A stretch of 64,000 nt of DNA from Geosiphon pyriformis (taxonomy: Eukaryota; Glomeromycota; Glomeromycetes; Archaeosporales; Geosiphonaceae). The translations under genes and the position numbers were made by a program. Below the pieces are notes generated by a model, which did not search any database, was not told the DNA's origin, and saw only the letters and a list, made by a program, of their open reading frames with translations. This document shows positions 21,038 through 31,310 of the stretch, piece after piece. The stretch covers positions 977,187 to 1,041,186 of the forward strand of contig JAAOMT010000003.1 of the NCBI GenBank assembly GCA_016748015.1. The letters are read 5' to 3'. The first letter of the stretch is position 1. The number at the start of each line of letters is the position of its first letter.

Positions 21038-22948
21038 ATGGATCTGGAGACTGTCTCTAATAGCAACATGTCTAAAAAAAAGGCACCAAAGGGTGCTTTT
21101 TATAGTCCTGCTGGTGATTTCTTCTTACAAAAGAAGAAAGTCATGTTTGGGAATGTTAAACACTCAGGTGATGAAAAGGATATTTCTCTGAACAGATCTG
21201 AGCTTGGTAACAGTATGTATTCTGATGTGGATAGTGTGTCTGGTAACGAGGAAAGTGCTAACATGACTGGCATTAATGTTGGGTCTCTTCTGGATTCTGC
21301 CGCCAATACTCCTAAAGCCAAGCGTGTTAATACTGGTGCTGTTTTCGGTTTATTTCTTGGTTCCCCTAATTTTGTTATGAATGATGATGAAGATGTTTCT
21401 CTTTTTCCTTGCCTTTTAATCCCTCTGGAAAAAAAATGGATTGACTCTAAAATTGTTAAGACTCAGGTTGAAGTGTTGGTCAAGAAATTATTTGCTTTAA
21501 ACATCAATCTTTTGGCTGTGGAAGGGAAATTGGCTATGTCAAAAACTCAGTTTGTTAGAAAATTATTTTCGAAAATCAATGGTTTTGGGGGGGCCACTAC
21601 CCCCTCAAAATTTGAAGGGATTATCTGATCAATGTTTACTTCTGAGAAGAGCATGAGGAAAGCTGCATCATTGGCCAAACAAGAAGGGATTGTTGTAAAC
21701 AATGATGTGAGGAAACAAGGAATTCATTTAGATCGGGCTGTAGTAATAAAGGAAATTTCCATGAATACACCAAAGGGTATGATTGTTACAGCTCTTTCTG
21801 AGTTTGGTTAAGTAGTGTCAATCCAATTGCAACTCATTAAGCTGTGACAGAAGGCTGTAGTGAAGTTTGCTGAATCGAGTCAAGCAGATCTGCTGGCAAC
21901 TAGGTGGTTATTCTTGATCAGAAAAGATTCAGTGCGCATGGCCAAAGCTGTGGGAGATTGTGAGACATAGGCATCAAGGGATCAGTTCAGGGTGCTTTTG
22001 TTTACTTTGCCTGTGGGTACAACTGCGCATGATTTTGGAAATCTTTTGGAAGAGGCTAGTGGGAAGACATGTGTCATTAATCAGTTATTAGAAAGTGGCA
22101 ATAGGACTCACTGTGCTGTGGTTGGCTTTAAGTCTGATGAAATGTTGGAGTCGGCTTTTTGCACAGTTCCAATTCTTGGTAGAGTAAAGTTTTCTTGGGC
22201 TAGATTGGGTCTTATTTAGTGTGATAGACATGGGAAGCTTGGTTATTCAGTTTTGGAGTGTGATGCTGAGATTGCTTTCACTCTCAAGCCTCCAAAATCA
22301 TTTATAAAGCAGATTACTTTGGATGAGAATTGTCTCCAACTTGCCAAGTTGTATGTAAAAAAGAGTGTTCCTATCTCTTACCCAGCTGCCTTTGGTGGTA
22401 AATCGTGGGCTCAGGTTATTTCTTCTGCATCTATGTCTTTTGGTCTTTTTGTTGATTCTGAGTTGAGTCTCTTTTCCTCTAGTGGTCTGGGTTCTGATGG
22501 TCTGCCTCCTTCTACTTTCTTGCTTAACTCTGCTTTGAATGAATGCTTGTCATCTTTGGAACAATTTTTGGGGCTTCTGTCAGACCAAGTATCATGTATA
22601 CTAAAATGCCTAGATGGTACCAAGTTGGTGTCTTTGGTGTCTGTTTCAAATGGAACCCCAGCTGTGTCTGTCTCTCAACCTCTTGCTTCAGTACTGTCTG
22701 TGGTTGCAAATTCAAATTCCCTTTCTGATATAGTTTTGGATAGTCCAGATAGTCTTTTTAATACCCCCCTCCTTATTGCTACTGATGGTCCAGTTCTTGG
22801 CTCAAGCAGTTCTAAGGTCTTAACTTTCAAGTTGGGCAGTCTTGAATCTAAATTTGTGGCTCTGGAAGTTTTGGTAAATTCTATTTTGGTAAGATTTGAT
22901 CAGTTGTTTGCTGGTTTGGGGTCATCATTGTCTTTCAAGTCTCAATGA
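21038..22948 (+). pseudogene. LINE copy B ORF1 (636 codons), five stops
   Basis: One frame from ATG 21038 to TGA 22946-22948. The N-terminus is charged (MDLETVSNSNMSKKKAPKGA). The first RRM-like unit contains VVIKEISMNTPKGM and LLATRWLFLIRKDSVRM; the second contains LLFTLPVGTTAHDFGNLLEE. The zinc knuckle is damaged (CDRHGKLGYSVLEC). The tail is Ser-rich with predicted coil (KLGSLESKFVALEVLVNSIL). In-frame stops lie near 21626, 21810, 21844, 21967 and 22217; by comparison with the other copies at least some replace Trp or Arg codons. The product would bind LINE RNA. ORF1 ends in the sequence CAATGAAC, overlapping the ORF2 start. Confidence 0.88.
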
Positions 22949-25900
22949 ACAGTTTGGTTTGGAAAGTTGCAATGTGTAATGTTAGAGGAATGAACAATCC
23001 TGCAAAACAGGATGATATTATTTATTGGCATAAGGAAATGAACAATGTGATTTCGATTGTTACTAAAACTAAGTTGAAAAGTAAAATCCATTCTTGGATT
23101 ATGGACAAGTTTGATAACATTTGGGTTTTTACTTCTGGTTTGGAATCTGGTTATCTGAATTCTGGGGTTGCAATTATTATGAGCAATTTTTTGGCTCGGC
23201 ATGTCTACAAAGTTTTGGATATTCCTGGCTGGCTTCTTTTTCTCAGGCTCCTTTTCAAAAATAATTTTTCTGTATCAGTTTTGGGGCTGTATGCTGGAGC
23301 TTCTCTGGCAGTTCATTTTTCTCAGGCAGATAATGTTAATTCTCTGATTGTAAGAGCAGTGAATGAGTCCTCTTTCGTCATCCTGGGTGGTGATTTCAAT
23401 GAAGATAGTTCTCACAAAAGTGCAAGTTTCAAAAAGTGTTTTTGATTTAGGTTTGATTAACTCCTTGGGTGGGAGCTCATATGGAAAGGAAGCTACGTGA
23501 AACAATTCTCAGGAAGTTGCCAAAACTATTGACTATGTGTTTGTGTTGTCGAATCTCATTAATGTGATTTTAGATTGTGGTGTGGCTGGTGTTAAAGAGT
23601 TTTTCGATACTGATCATAGGGCTGTTTTTGTTTCTGTGGGTCTTGGTGGTTTGCTGGATGTGCAATTAAACTCATTGCATAAACAAGCCAACAGAGATTG
23701 TTGGAAGTTTAATGTTAATAATGCTGATAGGGTAAAATAGTGCAAATTTAGAGATGCAATGGCTGCTAATGCTGCTATGCTTTCAGATGACTTTGCTGTG
23801 ACTAAAAAATTATCAGATATGAATTCAATGTGGGACATTGTTCGCAAAATTTTGGTTCTGTCAGCTATTGGGACGTTTAAAAAGAAGTGGTTCAAGAGTT
23901 TTAATTGTGTTTTTACCAAGGTGTTCTCTAAGTTTCATAAGCTGGAGCTTCTGGTTTTCAAGCTGGTGAAGGCTTCTCATGAGTTATCTAGTGACAATTT
24001 TAAGCAATTATTGGAAGTATGAATCAAAATTGATCCTGGTAGTATTGCAGTGACTAATTTTCTTTTTCTCTTGAGTTCTAATTTTGATGCTGTCTGTTCT
24101 TCATTGGCTAAGGCTAGAAAATTTTACTGCTTCTCCAAGCTGTTGGAGTTCAGACATGCTGAGAAATCTCGAATTAAACAAGCTATTGATAGAAGAATAG
24201 AGGGTTTTGAATTAGATAAAGATTATACTATTAGGAGTGTTTTGGAGCGACCCTTTCAAAAAGTGGTTTTGGATCATCTAGTGGTCGATAAATAGTTGAT
24301 TTTGGAGCCTAAGCCAGTTAGATCTAAGGTGGATGAAATTATGGAGGATTGGACTAGAAAGTGTGTAGTGGTCTCTGACATCTCTAATGATTGGGCTCAA
24401 CAATATTTGTCTTTGAGTTATGTTTTCGATGAAGCCTTTTCTAATGTGATGGGTTTGATTGATTTTGATGAGATGTCCATTGTTATTTCGAATTTGCCTG
24501 ACAGAAAAGCAGCTGGTCTCTCTGGCATCTCAAATGAGTTGTGGAAACATTGTGATAAATCAGTTTTGGATATGCTTTTGGTGCTCTTGAATTTCTGTTT
24601 GGCTCACGAATCAGTGCCTGGGCCTTGGAAGGAAGCTTGGGTCTCTATGATTCCCAAACCTTACGAATAGAAGAGTGTTCTTACGAATACTTGTCCTATT
24701 GTTTTGATTGAAACAGCTTGCAAAGTTCTCTCCAAAATTCTTTCCGATAGGATTTCTCTAGCTTGCAGTAATTTTGACGTTTTTCGTGGTGACAATTTCT
24801 CAGTTTTAAGGGGTACTTCAACTCATTCCCCTATTTTTGCTGTGGGTTTGATAGTTGAGGATGCTTTGGAAAAGAACCGGGAGCTTTGATTGGTTTTACA
24901 GGACATGCAAAAAGCATACGATTCTGTTGGATAGAAGCATCTTGAAAAAAGTTTAGTTAGAATCAAGATGTATAGCAAGTTTATTCATTTCTTTGAAAGT
25001 ATTCATAGAGGTCGCACAAATCGGGTTATGACTGATTTTGGGCTGACTAATGGGTATCAGATGCATGATGGTTTGAACCAAGAAGAGGTCTTCTCTTCTC
25101 TCCTTTGGCATATATTTTACGATCCTCTTCTGTGTGAGGTCAAATGACAGGAAAGTATGTACGGATACAGATTGAACTCTTATTTTATCTCTAAGACTGG
25201 TCATGCTGAATTTAGGGCTGAACATTCTTCTTTTTTTGCTGTTGGTGTCTTTGTGAATGATACAATCTGGATTGACAGCAGTCAGGTTGCTACTCAGCAT
25301 ATTCTTAATGTGGCCAGTGAGTTTTTTCAGATAAATGATATATCTATTAATAATGATAAGACAGTTGCCATTCCAATCAATTGCTGAGTTAACACTCCAT
25401 TTCTTTTCATTAGTGGTTCTCCAATCTTTATTGCTAAAAAGGGCGAATCTCATCATTATCTGGGTATCTTTCTGTTTACTGAAGGTTTTTCTAAACCAAG
25501 TTTGGCCAAAGCTCACTCAAATGTTAGATTTTTTACCAATCTTGTGCTGAAAAAGGCCATCTCGAATAAACAGTTTTCTTATTTGGTTTCTTCAGTTTTT
25601 CATCCTATTGTTTATTACAGGACTCAGTTCAGTTTTGTTCCCTTAAGTGTATGCAACAAATGGGATACTTTGATCCGTAAGGGTTTAAAATCGAAATCTG
25701 GCCTGCCTCTTGACTTCCCCAATGATGTGTTTCATTATCCCTCCTTGTATGGTCTTAAAACTTTTAAACAAATTCAGGCTGAAAGCAAGCTAGCTTTGGT
25801 TGTAAGCTTTGTGAATTCTGTTGGTATCTTGGATCATCTATTCTCTCACAGAGCACATAATTTACAAGTTCTCAGTTAGCATTCACTACATCCTTTGTGT

Positions 25901-27634
25901 TTTTCTGCTCGTGTTAAAATACTCTTTTTAAACAATTTTCTGGCTGGCATAGTCCATATTTTCCTCAATTATAATTTGTTCTTTAGTGATTCTATGGCCA
26001 GTGCTTTTCATTTTCAGAATGGGATCCTCTTGTCAAGTGTTCTTGGTGAATCATGTTTCGTTAGTTGTCAGTTGTCACTATGACGCTATGGTATTGTTTT
26101 TGTGGAACAGCTTTTTTGTCATAATGGCTCAATTTTTGATTGGCATATCTTCAAATGGTGGAAGAAATTAGACCCCCATGGTCTCATTCCTTGCTGGTTT
26201 GATCTCGCTGTTGATTTTTTTAGGTGCTCAGCTTTGTTCTCTTCATTCTCTCATGTTGTGGACAATCTCGGACTTTTAAATATTTTGAAATCTAGTCAGT
26301 TTGATACGGTTCACAATAATCTGCTTGGTGTAGAAGCTAATAGTCTCTCTGTATACACGGATGGTTCTGTGGCTGGTCTGGGGACTACTGGCATGAAAGC
26401 TGGAGCTGCAGCTTTTTTTGAGAATGTTGGTATAGGTCTGGGGATCGAAGTTTCTGGTTTGGTTTCTTCAACTCTGGTAGAATTACAAGTCATTGCCTTG
26501 GCTCTCAAGTGTGTTTCCCCTTTTAGTTCGGTCGATTTATTTTCTAATAGTCAAGCTGCCTTGGATGCATGCAAGTCGGAATTGGTTTTGGTGCATCCAG
26601 AGTTTCGTAATTGTTACTGGATTGAGTGTCATTACATAAAGAACATTATTCGGACTAAAAACTTAAATGTTGTCTGGTGTAAAATAAAAGATCATTCTGG
26701 TGTTTTAGGCAACAATGTCGCAGATGTGCTTGCCAACTCAGCTTCTTCTTCTGGATGCTTTCTTTCTCCTCATCTTAAAGAACATTTTATCTTGGCTGAC
26801 AGCTGTATGGTTTTTGGTAATGCTAAGCATTTTGCTCGTGATATCTTTCAGTCCATTCATTGTACGTGTTGGAAGGTTGGTTCTGGTTCAAGGGTTGTTG
26901 TGGATAATTTGTTGGCTAATATAGATTGGTACAGGTCTTCTTTTGTGTAGCATTCTGACTTACACATGGCTGCTGGTTTTACGAGCAAATGCACTGCTGA
27001 TGCTTGCTTATATTTTATGAAGGCTCTACACCATCAGTTGCTGGTTGCTGTTTGTAAATGTCTTTATAACAAGTGTTACCCTAGTGTGGTGTGTCTTTTT
27101 TGTGGTGATGTTAAGATTTCTGATCATGTGTTTACATGCATTTTTGACATGGCTGTTCATGCTCATTTATTGGATTTTCATGCAGCTATCTGGAAGTCTC
27201 TCTCTGGTCTTGCGTGGTCTTCTTCATGTGTTATGCAGTTAATGTTGCCTGGTGCTTCCAATGGGGCAGTGTTCACTGCTCTCTGTAAAGGTGTTGTTTT
27301 CAATGGTTGGTTCTTAAAAGCTGTTTCCATTTTTGGTGACTCTAAGATTGCAGGCCATTTGGTGGTCGATTTTGTGCAGGATTTTTGTCTAGCTTTTAGA
27401 GACAAAATTTGGTTGGTCCATGTTAAGCATCGCACTCTCATGAAGAAGAATGAATTGATTCCAAAGGATGGTTCCATGTCTGTTTCTGTGTTTGAGCTTT
27501 CTACTACTTTTTTTGCTGGTGTGGTTAAGTTATTAGGTATATCTGAAGCTTTTGGTGTTAGTTCTGGGTTGTGTAAGACTTGTTTGTTTTTTTCTGGCAT
27601 AGGAAATCTAACTTCTGTTCATATAGACATTTAG
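22945..27634 (+). pseudogene. LINE copy B ORF2 (EN-RT-RNase H-Zn), broken
   Basis: Begins at ATG 22945, overlapping the ORF1 stop by ATGA. The span is 4690 nt, one base longer than the 4689-nt frame of copy D; the extra base is at about 23440 (GTGTTTTTGATTT). Domains: endonuclease (WKVAMCNVRGMNNPAKQDDI; VILGGDFNEDSSH intact; FDTDHRAVFVSVGLGG), RT (DRKAAGLSGISNELWK; catalytic box FVNDTIW, first Asp changed to Asn at 25256-25258), RNase H (VYTDGSVAGLG; VELQVIALAL; DLFSNSQAALDA with D-to-N) and a Zn motif CLFCGDVKISDHVFTC near 27090. Many in-frame stops replace Trp or Gln. No longer functional. Confidence 0.9.
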
Positions 27635-27780
27635 TGTTGTCCTGATCAGCCTGAGTGGCTGGTTACATGTAGAAAAAGCATGATTCATACCTAGTTTAGA
27701 TCATTTAGTTTAATGTATTGTACTAGATAGTGTTTGGACCTTGCTCATTAAAACTTAATAAAAAAAAAAATTAATTATAA

Positions 27781-28384
27781 TCTATTTTATATAATTTAAT
27801 TATTATATATTAGAATAAATTATGCTAAAAATAATACATAATTAATTATTTAATTTAATTAAAACTATTTTAAATTAAATATAAATAATAAATTCTGTGC
27901 TTTTATTTTATTAATATAATTTAAACAATTAATATTTTTAATTTTAAAATATTAAAAATTTTACAAAATTATTAATAAACCAAATATGTTTTTATTTACA
28001 AAAAATATAAAGTATTTTGTATAATTAAAAAAATTATTAAATAAAGAGAAAAAAAGTAGCAAATTTTTGATTTTTTAAAGCAATTAATAATATTTTTATT
28101 AATAAAATATTTGTAATTACTAAATTTACTATTACTTATAAAGTAATATAAAAAATAATTAATAATTAAATATAATATAAATTAGTTAATTATATAATAA
28201 AAATAATTAAATAATATACTATTAAAAATTTTATAAAAAGTTAAAAATTCTAAAAATACTAAAAATTTCAAAAATACTAAAATATTATTAAAAATATCAA
28301 AAATATGCCAAAAATTTTATCAATAAATTAAAAAAAGTAAAAATAACTAAGAATTTCAAAATATTTTTTATTTTTTTTTATTTT
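27781..28384. other. AT-rich spacer
   Basis: A/T-only sequence after LINE copy B, with oligo-A/T runs and short AAATATC-type near-repeats. No gene seen. Confidence 0.6.
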
Positions 28385-28421
28385 TTTTATTAACATTTTA
28401 TGAGTGAGGTCCAAACAAAAT
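28366..28421 (-). repeat. Micro-relic of LINE 3' end
   Basis: Read on the minus strand, GTTTGGACCTCACTCATAAAATG followed by an A-rich run matches the extreme 3' terminus of the LINE family (copy B: GTTTGGACCTTGCTCATTAAAAC). Only about 30 bp of body is present, so it is an almost completely 5'-truncated insertion. Confidence 0.7.
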
Positions 28422-28453
28422 ATTTTATATAATAAAAGTTATATATATATATT

Positions 28454-28756
28454 NNNNNNNNNNNNNNNNNNNNNNNNNNNNNNNNNNNNNNNNNNNNNNN
28501 NNNNNNNNNNNNNNNNNNNNNNNNNNNNNNNNNNNNNNNNNNNNNNNNNNNNNNNNNNNNNNNNNNNNNNNNNNNNNNNNNNNNNNNNNNNNNNNNNNNN
28601 NNNNNNNNNNNNNNNNNNNNNNNNNNNNNNNNNNNNNNNNNNNNNNNNNNNNNNNNNNNNNNNNNNNNNNNNNNNNNNNNNNNNNNNNNNNNNNNNNNNN
28701 NNNNNNNNNNNNNNNNNNNNNNNNNNNNNNNNNNNNNNNNNNNNNNNNNNNNNNNN
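28454..28756. other. Assembly gap (303 N)
   Basis: Run of 303 N. It is preceded by a TATATATATATAT microsatellite, the probable cause of the break. Any ORF drawn across it is meaningless. Confidence 1.
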
Positions 28757-29216
28757 AAATATTGTTATTTAAATTAAATTTGTTAATTTTATTTGTTTAT
28801 TTATTATAAAAATGTTAAACTTTTAGTAGTTTTAAGTTTATGTTTTTTTTTTATTGCTTTGTAAAATATATTTAAAAATGGTTTAATTACTAATATTAAA
28901 AATATTTTTGATGTTTTTAATAAAGTTTTTTAATACAATTATAACTATTTTATTTATTAATTAATTTTAATAATAAAAAATAATGTAAATTTTTTATATT
29001 AATTAAAAAATTTATTATAATATATTTAAGATTAAATTAATTTATTTTTTTGGTTATATTATTTTTAAAATTAGCAAATTAGATTTTTAAATTTATAATT
29101 ATATCTGTATTATTTTATTTTTTGATAATTAAAATATGTAATTATTATATTTTATTTACAAATTAATTTAAATATTATAATTATTAAAATTAATAGTCAA
29201 AAAAAATAAGATTATT
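28757..29216. other. AT-rich spacer
   Basis: A/T-rich sequence between the gap and LINE copy C. No gene seen. Confidence 0.6.
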
Positions 29217-29351
29217 AAAAAGTTTATCTTTCTTTTGTTGATCCTTTGATTACAACAAGAGCTTCATTTTTTCGAAGAAGTAAATTTTTCTTCCTTCCTT
29301 ATCCCTATAAGTTTTGTAGTTATTTTTTCCAATGTACCTTTGTTTATAGAT

Positions 29352-31310
29352 ATGGATCCAGTAGGCTTTTCTACTGGTGGGTCAATGTCTATTTTGGCTG
29401 GATTGGGGATCTGGTCAGGTGTCAAAACCAAGTGTCAGGTGAATGTTTATTCATGAAATACATCTTATAAAAAACCCAAGAAATTTGTTGTTGCTAACAG
29501 TGTTGTTGAGACATCTGCTGGCCCTCTGGTTCTTATGGATATGCTTACTGATAGTAACAAGCCTGTGAGATCGTGGAACAGTAAAGTAAACAGTGAAGCA
29601 AGCAGTATTAGTGGCATTTCAGATCTGGAAAACATGAAAGATATGATTGTGGAAGAAACAAATTACATTGATTCAAATGCTTTGGAAGTTGATGATGAAA
29701 TAGATGATGCTACTTTCAAGAAGACATATACTAGGACATATGTTTTAGATAGTAAGCCAAACAAGATTTCTTTCAATAATTTAAGTGATGGTGATGACAA
29801 TGTTTTGACACTTCTGGCTTTTAAATTTTCTGGTGCTAAGCATTCGCTGGCTGCTGGGTTACGTGTCTTGAATAAATGCAATTTTGGGTCTGTCAAATTT
29901 TTCACACTTGATGTTAAATTGTTAGCCATACTTGAAAAGACAAATAGTAATAAAATAATGTCAATAAAAAAAATTTTCTATCAAATTGATGGATTTGAGG
30001 GGGCGTCAACTCTCTCAAAATTTCCTGGGATTATCAGATCTTTTTTTACATCTGAATTGAGTCTAAAGAAGGCTAGGGAATTGACAACTCATGAGAAAAT
30101 TGTGGTAAATGTTGATGTTAAACAGATAAACAAACATTTGGATCAGGTAATTGTTGTTAAGGAAATTCCAGTTAATCTTTCTAAATTGGCTGTAGAATCT
30201 GTTTTTTCTAAATTTGGAAAGATTGTATTAATCAAGATACAATTGATTGGCCTATGACAAAAAGCTTTAGTAGAATTTGAGTTATCTGAGATAGCTGATT
30301 TGGTTACAGTTAGATGGTCTGTTGTTATGGGAAAGAATCCAGTTCATGTGGTAAAAGTTATTGATGATAAACATATGTGGGTATCCAGAAATCAACACCG
30401 AGTTTTGCTTTATATTCTTCCAGTTGGTACTACAGTTCATGATCTTTTGGATTTGGTGAAGTCATATGGTGAGAAAACCTGTTTTATTGGCTGTAATCCT
30501 AGCTCTTATGTGTGTGATAGATGTGCAATTATGTGCTTTGTTGATAAGGCATCTAAATTGGCTGCTATTGGTTCTGCTCTAGTGTTTAAGAGTATAAATT
30601 TATACTGGACTGGTCTTTTTTTGGTCCATTGTGCTCATTGTAAACAGTTTGGTCATATCTCTACAATGTGCTCATTGAGTAAAAATTCTGGTATTCATGA
30701 TAAGTAGGTGATTACTCCTCAGAATTGGGTTTATTTGGCCAACATATATAGAAAGAAGCAAGTGTCAATTGTTTGTCCAGTTTTTTTTTGGTGGGAAAAC
30801 TTGGGCTCAGATTGCTGGTGGTTCTTCTTCTTATGTAGTTTCATTGGGTACTTTAGGATCTAATTCATCTTTGGGCACAAAGCCTGCACTAATGAATTCT
30901 AGTTTTTTTGGTGATTTCTATTTGGTTGATCAGTTAGCCTTTTTGAAATGCTTTTTAGAGCTTCTGATAGATCAGATTTCTGGTATTATAAAAAAATTGA
31001 GTTTTGTGGAATTGGTGCCTCTGGCATCCAAATCCCTTATTTCTTCTCTGGTTGTTTTTGCATCTGTTGCATCCAATTTGGACTCTGATATGACTTTGGA
31101 TGTCACAGCAGTGTTTTTTCTTCATCACTATTAATTATTGCTGACCCAGTTTCTGATCTTAGTCTGAGTAGTTCTAAAGTTTTGACATTCAAAGTAGGTG
31201 AATTGGAATCCAAAATAATGGCTTTGGAGGTGTCAGTTAAGTCTGTTTTAGAAAAATTGGATTGTTTGTGCTCTGGCTTGAGCTCGTCAACTTCTCTTAT
31301 TCCTCAATAA
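29352..31310 (+). pseudogene. LINE copy C ORF1 (RRM-RRM-CCHC)
   Basis: ATG 29352 (MDPVGFSTGGSMSILAGLGI), with a stop in the place of a likely Arg codon at about 29454. RRM-like unit 1: VIVVKEIPVNLSKLAVESVF. Unit 2: VLLYILPVGTTVHDLLDLVK. The CCHC knuckle is intact (CAHCKQFGHISTMC near 30635). The C-terminal coil KVGELESKIMALEVSVKSVL leads to a TAA at 31308-31310. Other stops (near 30255, 30706) and a frame change around 30760 prevent a full product. The family role is LINE RNA binding. Confidence 0.87.

Larger units (their letters stand above)
20912..27770 (+). mobile_element. LINE copy B, full length
   Basis: Full-length non-LTR retrotransposon of about 6.86 kb: 5' UTR 20912-21037, ORF1, ORF2, 3' UTR, A-tail (27759-27770). 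A 10-bp direct repeat TTAATTATAA at 20902-20911 and 27771-27780 is the target-site duplication. ORF1 keeps a single frame with stops; ORF2 has one frameshift near 23440. Confidence 0.93.

Noticed and set aside
22411-23202. Minus-strand ORFs of 60-86 codons in LINE copy B
   Set aside because: Antisense shadows of ORF1 and ORF2; no domain.
21038-27634. Stop codons in LINE ORFs as evidence for a variant genetic code
   Set aside because: The host AP-3 beta and EST1-like exons use TGG and CAA/CAG normally and have no in-frame stops; all three stop codons appear in the LINEs, so mutation explains them.
28404-28772. ORF of 122 codons
   Set aside because: Runs through the 303-N assembly gap; not real.
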